Positions 1-7,710 of a stretch of DNA of 64,000 nt are shown here, in pieces. Numbering within the stretch: the stretch's first letter is position 1; every line of letters starts with the position of its first letter. The notes beneath the pieces were generated by a model, which made no database searches, had not been told where the DNA came from, and saw only the letters and a list, made by a program, of their open reading frames with translations. This stretch comes from Reyranella sp. CPCC 100927 (GTDB taxonomy: Bacteria > Pseudomonadota > Alphaproteobacteria > Reyranellales > Reyranellaceae). A program made the position numbers and the translations under genes. Location of the stretch: assembly GCF_007859315.1 (NCBI RefSeq), contig NZ_VOHA01000006.1, positions 124,001-188,000 of the forward strand. Direction: 5' to 3'.

Positions 1-477
1 AACCCGTACTACGGACCGACCGAGAAGATGCCGGACGAGGCCTTCACCAAGATCATGCAGAACAACATCCTGTCCAACATCTGGCTGATCAACCTGTGCC
101 TGCCGGACATGCGCGCCAAGAAGGACGGTGCCGTGATCATCGTATCCTCGATCGGCGGCCTGCGCGGCACGGCGGTGCTGGGTGCCTACGGCATCTCCAA
201 GGCGGCGGACATGGCGCTCACGCGCAACCTCGCCATCGAGTTGGGCCCCGACAACATCCGGGTCAACGCGATCGCCCCGGGGCTGGTGAAGACAGATTTT
301 GCACGAGCGCTGTGGGAAAATCCGGAGTACCTCGGCAAGCGCCTGCGGTCGGCGCCGCTGCGCCGGATCGGCGAGCCGGATGACATCGGTGGCATCGCCG
401 TGATGCTGGCGTCGAAGGCCGGCGCCTTCATCACCGGGCAAACGATTGTCGCCGACGCGGGCGTCACCATCGCCTGA
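1..477 (+). CDS. SDR-family oxidoreductase, C-terminal part (gene cut by window edge)
   Basis: The frame is open from base 1, so the gene begins before the window. About 158 residues remain, roughly the last 60% of a 250-residue classical short-chain dehydrogenase/reductase. Seen: a VSS strand carrying the catalytic Ser, then YGISK as the Tyr-x3-Lys pair, then an N-I-R-V-N-A-I-A-P-G-L-V-K-T segment that normally closes over the nicotinamide, and a C-terminal F-I-T-G-Q element. The Rossmann glycine motif lies outside the window. SDRs of this kind reduce or oxidise a carbonyl/hydroxyl with NAD(P)(H) in the cytosol; the substrate cannot be read from sequence. It is convergent with the next protein genes, which lie on the minus strand almost 900 bp away. 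Confidence 0.9.
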   Translation, partial: NPYYGPTEKMPDEAFTKIMQNNILSNIWLINLCLPDMRAKKDGAVIIVSSIGGLRGTAVLGAYGISKAADMALTRNLAIELGPDNIRVNAIAPGLVKTDFARALWENPEYLGKRLRSAPLRRIGEPDDIGGIAVMLASKAGAFITGQTIVADAGVTIA

Positions 478-1049
478 TGTCGCCACGAGCGCAAATTGCA
501 CCCGGCCGTCAATGGTCGAGTTTTTGTTATATATATTAATGTGTTAATAGAGAAATCTGAGGTGACTTATAAGATTAAGATTTATGGCGCTAAAAATTGT
601 CCGTGAAGGGGTATTGATGAGTCCGTCAAAGAGGCGTTAATTTATGGCTGATGCAAGGCTTAGTTGTTAGGGCGTTGCTAAAAATAGCGCCCTGAAAGGA
701 GCCGGAACGCGATTCCATTTGAGAGATCAGGTGAGGGCGATTAGCCTTCATCCTGTCGAGGGAGCGGTCAGACCGGTTTGGTCATTTGACCGGAGGATCG
801 ATAGACGGGCGCCCACCCATATTCCCTTTCCCCCATACTCGGGCGTTTGTTGATCGGTTTTCAGCCGCGAAGTCTTCTCCCTCTACGTCATTTTGAGAAG
901 TCATAGTCACGAGGATGGTTGATGGCGGACTGGGTGGTCCGCGGCGATAGCGCCGAATATCCTGCCACTCTCTGGGTGCCGTTTCCCGCCGATTTGCGGT
1001 TGTTGGTACCTATCTGACTTCTCCTGATATGCGTAGCGTTGTGTAAAAA
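478..1049. other. Long intergenic stretch with a low-GC core; no supported protein gene
   Basis: No reading frame here has the codon pattern of neighbouring genes. Bases about 520-700 are much richer in A+T than the rest of the window, including a run of alternating T and A near 529-540. A hairpin is visible at 669-693 (AGGGC and GCT pairing with AGC and GCCCT around an A-rich loop). Two tiny frames (617-640, preceded by AAGGGG, and 643-669) are too short to support. It may be a long untranslated or regulatory region, or decayed foreign DNA. Confidence 0.5.
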
Positions 1050-1356
1050 CCAGTGAGCGTACCCTCTCTAGGCAAACCAGCGCGCCGTACGCACGCGGCG
1101 CGCCGGCGAGGCAGTCTGGATCCGGTCCCCCGGCTGGATCTGGCGCCGGTTGGTCCCCCTGGGACCCCAGTAAGGTATTCTGCGGTGCACCGAACGCACG
1201 CGGTGCGCGCAATGGGTGGTTGGTCCGGTTCCCCGGCTGGGTCGGCCGCCTGCAGCCTCTTCCCGGAGGCTCGCAGCGAGTAGCGCCACCGCGCTGGCGG
1301 CGCTCCTGTAGAGGCGGCGCACCCGTTCCCCGGCGGGTGGCCGCCTCATCTTTTTG
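1050..1356 (+). ncRNA. Candidate structured RNA with repeated hairpins and a terminator-like 3' end
   Basis: Seen: two hairpins 105 bp apart share a loop, (T/A)ACGCACG, on different but still-pairing stems: 1080-1087 with 1096-1103 (GCGCGCCG/CGGCGCGC), and 1185-1192 with 1201-1208 (GGTGCACC-type arm, one G-T pair). Each is followed by a CCGGTYCCCCGGCTGG-like element (1122-1137, 1225-1240), with a third version (1322-1337) inside the final hairpin. Other short stems lie at 1152-1166, 1270-1280 and 1282-1304. The segment ends in a strong hairpin followed by TCTTTTT, which implies plus-strand transcription. The 5' end is not defined. It matches no RNA family I can name. Alternative: a degenerate tandem DNA repeat. 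Confidence 0.4.
1311..1356 (+). terminator. Intrinsic terminator-like hairpin
   Basis: GAGGCGGC (1311-1318) pairs with GCCGCCTC (1340-1347). CACCC (1320-1324) pairs with GGGTG (1335-1339) inside it, leaving a single bulged G. ATCTTTTTG follows directly. The T-tract is on the plus strand, so it would end transcripts from the left, either the SDR transcript or the candidate RNA. It does not suit the minus-strand gene ending at 1360. Confidence 0.55.
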
Positions 1357-1359
1357 AGG

Positions 1360-2124
1360 TCAGGCTGTCAGGCCACCATCGGCAACGAACTCGGCGCCGG
1401 TCGAGAACGACGACTCATCCGACAGCAGGAACAGGACCAGCCGCGCGATCTCCTCCGGGCGGCCGAGCCGACCCATCGGGTGCAGGCTCTCCAGGTACTG
1501 GCGCCCCGACAGATTGTCGACCGACCGCTCCAGCCGCGGCGCGATCATCGGTGTATCGATGTAGCCGGGGTGTACCGAATTGCAGCGGATGTTGTAGCCG
1601 TTCTGAGCACAATGAACCGCGACGTTCTTGGTCAGCAGGCGAACGCCGCCCTTGCTGGCCGCATAGGCTGGTGCGCCGCCGGTGCCGCGCAGGCCCAGAA
1701 CCGATGAGATGTTCACGATCGATCCACCGCGGCCGGTGCGCATGGCCGTCACGGCATGCTGGCAGCCGAGGAAAACACCCAATCCATTGACGCGGTAGAC
1801 GCGCCGGAAATCGTCGAGCGAGCAGGCCTCGATATCCTGGGCGACGCCGATGCCGGCACCGTTGACCAGGCCGTCGAGGCGGCCGAAGCGCGCCAGGGTG
1901 TCGGCCATCAGGCGGCGCCAGTCGTCCTCGCGGGTGACGTCGATCGGCATGAACACCGCCCGGGCACCAAGCTCGGCGATCAGCGCAGGGGCGTGATCGG
2001 CTTGCGATGGCAGGTCGGCGACCACCACGCTGGCACCCTCGGCCACCGCCAGCCGGCAGGTGGCGGCGCCGATGCCGGACGCGCCGCCGGTGACGATCAC
2101 CGTCCTGGCTTCAAAGCGCGCCAC
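1360..2124 (-). CDS. SDR-family oxidoreductase
   Basis: A 254-residue classical SDR, the usual length. Seen: TGGASGIG cofactor motif at about residues 12-19, an NGAG in place of the usual NNAG near residue 90, ISS strand, YAASK as catalytic Tyr-x3-Lys, and H-P-G-Y-I-D-T-P after it. The start is GTG at 2124 with GGAGG seven bases upstream; no ATG fits better. It overlaps the end of the preceding SDR gene by 14 bp, so the two are probably translationally coupled. It is the last gene of the 12-gene minus-strand unit that begins with livH. Likely role: NAD(P)-dependent oxidation or reduction of a hydroxyacyl or alcohol intermediate derived from whatever the transporter imports; the substrate is unknown. 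Confidence 0.92.
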   Translation of the reverse strand: MARFEARTVIVTGGASGIGAATCRLAVAEGASVVVADLPSQADHAPALIAELGARAVFMPIDVTREDDWRRLMADTLARFGRLDGLVNGAGIGVAQDIEACSLDDFRRVYRVNGLGVFLGCQHAVTAMRTGRGGSIVNISSVLGLRGTGGAPAYAASKGGVRLLTKNVAVHCAQNGYNIRCNSVHPGYIDTPMIAPRLERSVDNLSGRQYLESLHPMGRLGRPEEIARLVLFLLSDESSFSTGAEFVADGGLTA

Positions 2125-2926
2125 CGAACGTCCTCCTCTGGATGCCTGAGGTGATGCCGCCGTCGGCGATCAACTCGGCGCCGGTGACAAACCGGGCGCG
2201 ATCGGTGGCGAGGTAAAGCACCGCCTGGGCGATATCGTCAGGTTCGCCCATGTGGCCGATCGGATGGATGGCATCGATCAGGGCTTTGCCCGGCGCGCGT
2301 CCGACACGCTGCCAGAGCGGATTGAAGATCGGCGTGTCGATGCCGCCCGGGTGGATCGAGTTGCAGCGGATGCCGTAGCGCTTGTCGGCGCAATGCTGGG
2401 CGACGCTCTTGGTCAGCAGACGCACCGCACCCTTGCTGGCCGTATACGCGCAGGGACCGGCGGCGCCGACGATGCCGGCGATCGAGGAGATGTTGACGAT
2501 GGCGCCCTTGGGCGCCGGTTTGCCGGGGCCGGTGCGTTTCATCGCCGCGATGGCGAATTTGCAGCCCAGGAACACGCCGTCGAGATTGATCGCGTGGGTG
2601 CGTTCCCACATCTGGATCGTGGTGTCCTCGATCGTTCCCGACCCGGCGATGCCGGCGTTGTTCACCAGGATGTCGAGCCGGCCGAAGCGGGCGAGCGTGT
2701 CGTCCATCACGGTGGTCCACGACGGCTCGCGGGCGACGTCGAGCGTGCGGAAGGAACACGGCGCGCCGATCTCGGCGGCGACCGCGGTGCCGAGGTCGTC
2801 TTGGACGTCTCCGATCACCACGGTCGCGCCGTGTGCCGCGAGCAGGCGGGCGCAGGCGGCGCCGATACCCGACGCGCCGCCGGTGACAAGGGCGACCTGG
2901 CCGGTCAGTTCGTTCGATGCCGACAT
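2111..2926 (-). CDS. SDR-family oxidoreductase
   Basis: The start chosen is the ATG at 2926, five bases after the stop of the upstream SDR gene; the frame stays open further upstream only as a shadow of that gene. This gives 271 residues. Seen: TGGASGIG near residue 15-22, a complete NNAG, an ISS strand, YTASK as the catalytic pair and H-P-G-G-I-D-T-P. The last ~15 residues extend past the typical G-A-E-L-I-A-D-G-G end and lie in the overlap with the next gene. It is a divergent paralogue of the genes on both sides, so this is a three-gene tandem SDR array. Function beyond an NAD(P)-dependent dehydrogenase is not deducible. Confidence 0.9.
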   Translation of the reverse strand: MSASNELTGQVALVTGGASGIGAACARLLAAHGATVVIGDVQDDLGTAVAAEIGAPCSFRTLDVAREPSWTTVMDDTLARFGRLDILVNNAGIAGSGTIEDTTIQMWERTHAINLDGVFLGCKFAIAAMKRTGPGKPAPKGAIVNISSIAGIVGAAGPCAYTASKGAVRLLTKSVAQHCADKRYGIRCNSIHPGGIDTPIFNPLWQRVGRAPGKALIDAIHPIGHMGEPDDIAQAVLYLATDRARFVTGAELIADGGITSGIQRRTFGGAL

Positions 2927-2931
2927 GGCGA

Positions 2932-3702
2932 TCACATCGCGGTGCAGCCGCCGTCGACGATCATCTCGGCGCCGGTGGTGAACTTCGATTCGTCGGAGGC
3001 AAGATAGAGGATCATGTAGCCGATATCGTTGGGCTCGCCGATGCGGCCCATCGGCACCATGCGGGTCAGCCGTTTGCGCGCCTTGTCGGGATCGGGATCG
3101 CCCTCGATGCCGCCCTGGACCATCGGCGTATCGATGAAGGCGGGATGCACCGAGTTGCAGCGGATGTCGTAGCCGGCGCGGGCGCAATGCAGGGCCACGC
3201 TCTTGGTCAGCAGCCGCACGGCTGCCTTCGACGGGCTGTAGCACACCATCTGCCAGCCGCTGACCACGCCGGCCACCGACGAGATGTTGACGATGGAATT
3301 CTTCTCGCCGTTGCCCTTCATGACGCGCACGGCATTCTGGCAGCCCAGGAACGTGCCCTCGGCGTTGACCGCCATCATGCGCTGAAACTGCCGCAGCGAC
3401 GCCGTCTCGATCGAGCCGTCGGGGCCGGCGATGCCGGCCGAGTTCACCAGCACGTTGATCTTGCCGAAACGCTCCAGCGTGCGGTCGATGGCGACCGTCC
3501 AGCTCGATTCGCTGGCCACGTCATGCTCGAGAAACAGCGTGTCGCCGCCGATGTCGCGCGCCGCCGCCGGGCCCTTGTCCTTCTGGATGTCGGTGATCAC
3601 CACCGTGGCGCCCTCGGCCGCCATCAGCCTGGCCGCAGCGAAACCGAGACCCGATGCTCCGCCCGTGATCAACGCTACCTTGCCCGCGACCCGTCCGGCC
3701 AT
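2932..3702 (-). CDS. SDR-family oxidoreductase
   Basis: A 256-residue classical SDR. ATG at 3702 is preceded by GGAGGGG at good spacing. Seen: TGGASGLG at residues 13-20, NSAG in place of NNAG, an ISS strand, YSPSK as the catalytic Tyr-x3-Lys, then H-P-A-F-I-D-T-P. It is the first of three SDR genes that follow four receptor genes on the same strand. The 109-bp gap before it holds a short inverted repeat (3773-3793) that could attenuate or process the transcript, so these SDRs may be expressed at a different level from the receptors. Confidence 0.92.
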   Translation of the reverse strand: MAGRVAGKVALITGGASGLGFAAARLMAAEGATVVITDIQKDKGPAAARDIGGDTLFLEHDVASESSWTVAIDRTLERFGKINVLVNSAGIAGPDGSIETASLRQFQRMMAVNAEGTFLGCQNAVRVMKGNGEKNSIVNISSVAGVVSGWQMVCYSPSKAAVRLLTKSVALHCARAGYDIRCNSVHPAFIDTPMVQGGIEGDPDPDKARKRLTRMVPMGRIGEPNDIGYMILYLASDESKFTTGAEMIVDGGCTAM

Positions 3703-3772
3703 CGCGCCCCTCCGTCAACTGTCGGGGCAGCTTAGTCATGGGGACAGTGCCGTCGCCACCCTGCATTTCCGT

Positions 3773-3793
3773 CTCTCCCGCCAGGCGGGAGAG
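3773..3793. repeat. Short inverted repeat between receptor and SDR genes
   Basis: CTCTCCCGCC (3773-3782) and GGCGGGAGAG (3784-3793) are perfect arms around one base. It belongs to the CTCCCGC/GCGGGAG palindrome type that recurs at 5026-5052, 30131-30276 and, in variant form, 38242-38389. Confidence 0.65.
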
Positions 3794-3811
3794 GCGAGTG
3801 CTCGGACCAAA

Positions 3812-4975
3812 TCAGAACCCCAGCGGCTTGGTCACCGCGACCCAGCGGCCGCCCTTGACCTGGGCCAGGAACGACGAACTGGCACCCTGGTGGACCTGGG
3901 CGCTGAAATTCACTTCCGGGCCGTTGAAGATGTCCTTGTGGCCCTTGATCGCCTCCAGGCCCTTGATGAGGCTGTCGAGCGTCAGGTCGGCGCCGGCGTT
4001 CTTCAGGCCGGCGATGGTGAGGTCGGCGGCGATGTAGCCGTAGACGGCGCCGATGTTGGGATCGATAGTGAACCTCTTCTTGTACGTCTCGACGAAGGCG
4101 CGGATCGTCGGCGTGGCGCTGTCGGCGTAGGGGATATCGGTCAGGCCCATGGCGTAGAAGCCTTCCATGCCCTGCGCGGCGCCGACGACGATGTCGAAGG
4201 ATGCGCTCGATCCGACGAAGTCGACGTCGTTCCACCCCATCTTGCGCGCCGTCGTGTAGGGAACGATCGCGTCGCGCACGATGGTGCCCATCACGATCAG
4301 GTCGCAGCCGGCCTGGCGCAGTTTGGTGATCGGCGCCGTGAAGTCCTGGTCGGTCGGCTTGTGTGCCGTCATCTCGACGATCTTGATCCCCAGCTTCTTG
4401 GCCTGCGTCTCGACTCCCTCGATGATCTCCTTGCCGTAGTCGGTGTCCTGATACATCACGCACAGGGCTTTCTTGCCCTTTTCCTTGACGAGGTAGTTCA
4501 CCGCCGAACGCACCTGGTCGACGTACGACGCGCCGGCCTGGAACTTCAGCCGATGCAGCGGCTCGTACATCGAGCGCGCGGCCGTCAGCGGAAAGAGGTT
4601 GGGCACTTCGGCGGCGAGCTGCTCCTTGAAGCAGGCATTGTTCATCGGCGTGCCGCCGGCCTGCACGAACGCGAATACCTTGTCGCGATTGATGAGCTTG
4701 TTGCACGCCTGTACCGCCTTGGGCACCTGGTAGGCGCTGTCCTCGACGACGAGGCGGATCTTGCGGCCGTGGATGCCGCCGGCATCGTTGGCGTCGTCGA
4801 ACCGCATCTTCATGCCGTTCGACGAGGAGATGCCGTAGGTCGCGCCGACACCCGACAGATCGGTATGCGTGCCCAGCAGGATTTCGGTCTTGGTGACGCC
4901 CCGCGTTTGAGCCGCCGCGTTGGTGGCCAGGGCCGCTAAAGCCGTGGCCGCAAGCATCGCTACCCGTCGCATCAT
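3812..4975 (-). CDS. Liv-type ABC transporter substrate-binding protein (paralogue 1 of 4)
   Basis: A type-1 periplasmic binding protein of the LivK/amide-binding class. I place the start at 4975 or 4972 because GGAGGAG lies just upstream; the ATG at 4987 precedes that site. From 4975 it is 387 residues, exactly the length of its three paralogues. Seen: hydrophobic signal peptide ending in A-A-A-Q, then T-R-G-V-T-K-T-E-I-L-L-G, a T-D-L-S-G-V ligand-site loop, and V-Q-A-C-N-K-L-I-N-R-D-K-V-F-A-F. Role: captures a small solute in the periplasm and delivers it to a LivHMGF channel, here probably the one encoded at 14413-10851. The ligand is unknown; the family binds amino acids, amides, urea and aromatic acids. 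Confidence 0.93.
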   Translation of the reverse strand: MMRRVAMLAATALAALATNAAAQTRGVTKTEILLGTHTDLSGVGATYGISSSNGMKMRFDDANDAGGIHGRKIRLVVEDSAYQVPKAVQACNKLINRDKVFAFVQAGGTPMNNACFKEQLAAEVPNLFPLTAARSMYEPLHRLKFQAGASYVDQVRSAVNYLVKEKGKKALCVMYQDTDYGKEIIEGVETQAKKLGIKIVEMTAHKPTDQDFTAPITKLRQAGCDLIVMGTIVRDAIVPYTTARKMGWNDVDFVGSSASFDIVVGAAQGMEGFYAMGLTDIPYADSATPTIRAFVETYKKRFTIDPNIGAVYGYIAADLTIAGLKNAGADLTLDSLIKGLEAIKGHKDIFNGPEVNFSAQVHQGASSSFLAQVKGGRWVAVTKPLGF

Positions 4976-5025
4976 CGTCTCCTCCATGTGTGTGCGGCTC
5001 TCTCGACGCTGAGAGACTGACGGAT

Positions 5026-5052
5026 CTCCTCTCCCGCGGAGCGGGAGAGGAG
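5026..5052. repeat. 12-bp inverted repeat (hairpin) between receptor genes
   Basis: CTCCTCTCCCGC (5026-5037) and GCGGGAGAGGAG (5041-5052) are perfect arms around GGA. It lies between two co-directional receptor genes, so it could act as an mRNA-stabilising or processing hairpin. There is no T-tract. Confidence 0.7.
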
Positions 5053-5069
5053 GGAGAGGCGAAAAGTGC

Positions 5070-6233
5070 TCAGAATCCGAGCGGCTGGGTGACGCGGGTC
5101 CAGCGTCCGCCCTTGACCTCGGCCAGGAACGAGGAGTTGGCGCCCTGGCGGGTCTGCGGTCCGAAGCTCACCGGCGGGCCATCGAAGATGTCCTTGTGGT
5201 TCTTGATCGCTTCCATGCCCTTGATGAAGCTGTCGAGCGTCAGATCGGCGCCGGCATTCTTGATTCCGGTCACCGTGAGGTCGGCACCGACATAGCCGTA
5301 GACCGCGCCGATGTTGGGATCGATGTTGAACTTCTTCTTGTAGCGATCGACGAAGTCGCGGACGGTCGGCACGGGGCTGTCGGGGTACGGCATCTCGGTG
5401 AGGCCCATGGCGTAGAAGCCGTCCATGCCCTGGGCGGCACCCACGACCGAGTCGTAGGCCGCGGCCGAGCCGACGAACACCACGTCGTTCCATCCCATCT
5501 TGCGTGCCGTGACGTAGGGCACGATCGTGTCGCGCACGATCGTGCCCATCGCAATGAGATCACAACCGGCCTGGCGCAGCTTGGTGATCGGCGCCGTGAA
5601 GTCCTGGTCGGTGGGCTTGTGGGCTGCGGTTTCGAGCAGCTTGATGTTGAGCTTCTTGGCCTGCAGCTCGGCGCCTTCCAGGACCTCCTTGCCGAAGTCG
5701 GTATCCTGATACATCACGCAGATGGCTTTCTTGCCTTTCTCCTTCACGAAATGGTTGATGCCCGCCCGGATCTGATCGACGTAGGTCGCGGCGTTATAGA
5801 ATTTCAGGCGGTTGAAGGGCTCGAACATCGAGCGTGCCGCCGTCAGCGGAAACAGGTTGGGCACCTCGGCCGCAAACTGATCCTTGAAGCAGGCGTTGTT
5901 CATCGGCGTGCCCAGCGCCGAGACGAACGCAAAGACCTTGTCGCGGTTGATCAGCTTGTTGCAGGCCTGCACCGCCTTGGGCACCTGGTAGCCGTTGTCC
6001 TCGACGATGAAACGAATCTTGCGGCCGAACAGGCCGCCGGTGTCGTTGATCTCGTCGAAGCGCATCTTGGCGGCGTTGGTCGATGACACGCCGTAGGTGG
6101 CGGCCACGCCCGACAGGTCGCTGTGCGAGCCCAGCAGGATCTCGGTCTTGGTCACACCACGCGTCTCGGCCGACGCGCCGGTCGCGACGGCCATCAAGCC
6201 GGCAGCCGCGACCATTACCAGTCTCGGTTTCAT
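5070..6233 (-). CDS. Liv-type ABC transporter substrate-binding protein (paralogue 2 of 4)
   Basis: A 387-residue periplasmic receptor when started at the ATG at 6233, which follows GGGAGG by nine bases; the longer frame to 6254 would begin with TTG before that site. Seen: signal peptide ending A-S-A, T-R-G-V-T-K-T-E, S-D-L-S-G-V at the ligand loop (the paralogues have T-D or P-T-D), and I-C-V-M-Y-Q-D-T-D-F-G-K-E. Very similar along its whole length to the genes on both sides, so it arose by tandem duplication. The difference in the ligand loop could mean altered specificity. Confidence 0.93.
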   Translation of the reverse strand: MKPRLVMVAAAGLMAVATGASAETRGVTKTEILLGSHSDLSGVAATYGVSSTNAAKMRFDEINDTGGLFGRKIRFIVEDNGYQVPKAVQACNKLINRDKVFAFVSALGTPMNNACFKDQFAAEVPNLFPLTAARSMFEPFNRLKFYNAATYVDQIRAGINHFVKEKGKKAICVMYQDTDFGKEVLEGAELQAKKLNIKLLETAAHKPTDQDFTAPITKLRQAGCDLIAMGTIVRDTIVPYVTARKMGWNDVVFVGSAAAYDSVVGAAQGMDGFYAMGLTEMPYPDSPVPTVRDFVDRYKKKFNIDPNIGAVYGYVGADLTVTGIKNAGADLTLDSFIKGMEAIKNHKDIFDGPPVSFGPQTRQGANSSFLAEVKGGRWTRVTQPLGF

Positions 6234-6387
6234 ATCGCTTATCCTCCCGTTCAACGCAGCCCTTGGCGGGTCTTGCCAACCCTTTCGTGGGCTGATGCGG
6301 GCATCATAGCGCGCCTTTGCGTCCAGCGCCTCGCCATTCCGCCGGGCGGTCCGTGGTCCGCACAGCGGAAGAGGCGATGGGCTGGCG

Positions 6388-7551
6388 TCAGAAACCCAGG
6401 GGAGGGGTGACGCGAGTCCAGCGTCCGCCCTTGACCTCGGCCAGGAACGAGGAGTTGGCGCCCTGGCGGACCTGCGGACCGAAGCTCACCGGCGGGCCGT
6501 CGAAGATGTCCTTGTGGTTCTTGATCGCTTCCATGCCCTTGATGAAGCTGTCGAGCGTGAGGTCGACACCGGCGTTCTTCAGGCCGGCAACGGTCAGATC
6601 GGCACCGACGTAGCCGTAAACGGCGCCGATGTTGGGATCGATGTTGAACTTCTTCCTATAGCGATCGACGAAGTCGCGGACGCTCGCGACCGTGCTGTCG
6701 GCGTAGGGCATCTCGGTGAGACCCATGGCGTGGAAGCCGTCCATGCCCTGGGCCGCGCCGACCACCAGATCGTAGGCCGCGGCCGAGCCGACGAACACCA
6801 CGTCGTTCCAGCCCATCTTGCGCGCCGTGACATAGGGGACGATCGAATCGCGCACGATGGTGCCCATCGCGATGAGATCGCACCCGGCCTGGCGCAGCTT
6901 GGTGATCGGCGCGGTGAAGTCCTGGTCGGTCGGCTTGTGTGTCGTGCGTTCGACCAGTTCGATGCCCAGCTTCTTGGCCTGCAGTTCGACGCCTTCCAGG
7001 AACTCCTTACCGGCATCGGTGTCCTGGTACATGATGCAAACCGCCTTCTTGCCCTTCTCCTTCACGAAGTAGTTCACGGCCGAGCGCAGCTGATCGACGT
7101 AGGTCGCGGCGTTGTAGAACTTCAGGCGGTGGAACGGCTCGAACATCGAGCGCGCGGCGCTGAGCGGGAAGAGGTTGGGGACTTCGGCAGCGAGCTGGTC
7201 CTTGAAGCAGGCGTTGTTCATCGGCGTGCCCAGCGCGCCCACGAAGGCGAAGACCTTGTCGCGGTTGATCAGCTTGTTGCAGGCCTGCACCGCCTTGGGC
7301 ACCTGGTAGCCCTGGTCCTCGACCACCACGCGGATCTTGCGGCCGTGGATGCCGCCGGCATCGTTGATCTCGTCGAAGCGCATCTTGATCGCATTGGACG
7401 ACGAGACGCCGTGCGTTGCGGCCACGCCCGACAAATCGGTCGGCAGGCCCAGGGTGACGTCGGTCTTGGTCACGCCGCGCGTCTGGGCTGCGGCGCCGGT
7501 CGCGGCCACCGCCATCACGGCGATGGCCAGCATCGCCAGTCTATGGTGCAT
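6388..7551 (-). CDS. Liv-type ABC transporter substrate-binding protein (paralogue 3 of 4)
   Basis: A 387-residue receptor from the ATG at 7551, which is preceded by GGAGGAAAGAAC; a further 31 codons upstream are open but have no ribosome site. Seen: signal peptide ending A-A-A-Q, T-R-G-V-T-K-T-D-V, P-T-D-L-S-G-V, V-Q-A-C-N-K-L-I-N-R-D-K. Its C-terminal half is nearly the same as paralogue 2, with identical runs around S-F-I-K-G-M-E-A-I-K-N-H-K, suggesting a recent duplication or gene conversion. Periplasmic solute capture for the LivHMGF system upstream in the same operon. Confidence 0.93.
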   Translation of the reverse strand: MHHRLAMLAIAVMAVAATGAAAQTRGVTKTDVTLGLPTDLSGVAATHGVSSSNAIKMRFDEINDAGGIHGRKIRVVVEDQGYQVPKAVQACNKLINRDKVFAFVGALGTPMNNACFKDQLAAEVPNLFPLSAARSMFEPFHRLKFYNAATYVDQLRSAVNYFVKEKGKKAVCIMYQDTDAGKEFLEGVELQAKKLGIELVERTTHKPTDQDFTAPITKLRQAGCDLIAMGTIVRDSIVPYVTARKMGWNDVVFVGSAAAYDLVVGAAQGMDGFHAMGLTEMPYADSTVASVRDFVDRYRKKFNIDPNIGAVYGYVGADLTVAGLKNAGVDLTLDSFIKGMEAIKNHKDIFDGPPVSFGPQVRQGANSSFLAEVKGGRWTRVTPPLGF

Positions 7552-7710
7552 GTTCTTTCCTCCCGCCCCATCCTGAAGGGCCGACACAGCGTAGACGGAG
7601 CCGCGGCGCACCGTCTCGGCAGCGCAACGGCGGATCGTTCGCACACCGGAAAAAGAAGACGGCCCGGGCGGTCGCCCGCCCGGGCCGTGATCGTTGCGAT
7701 GACGCAGGGC

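Noticed and set aside
907-1283. Short frames on both strands through the structured segment
   Set aside because: Their repeats (T-H-A-x-R, A-P-R-A-[FY]-G) only reflect the underlying DNA repeat, and they have no ribosome site or recognisable domain.
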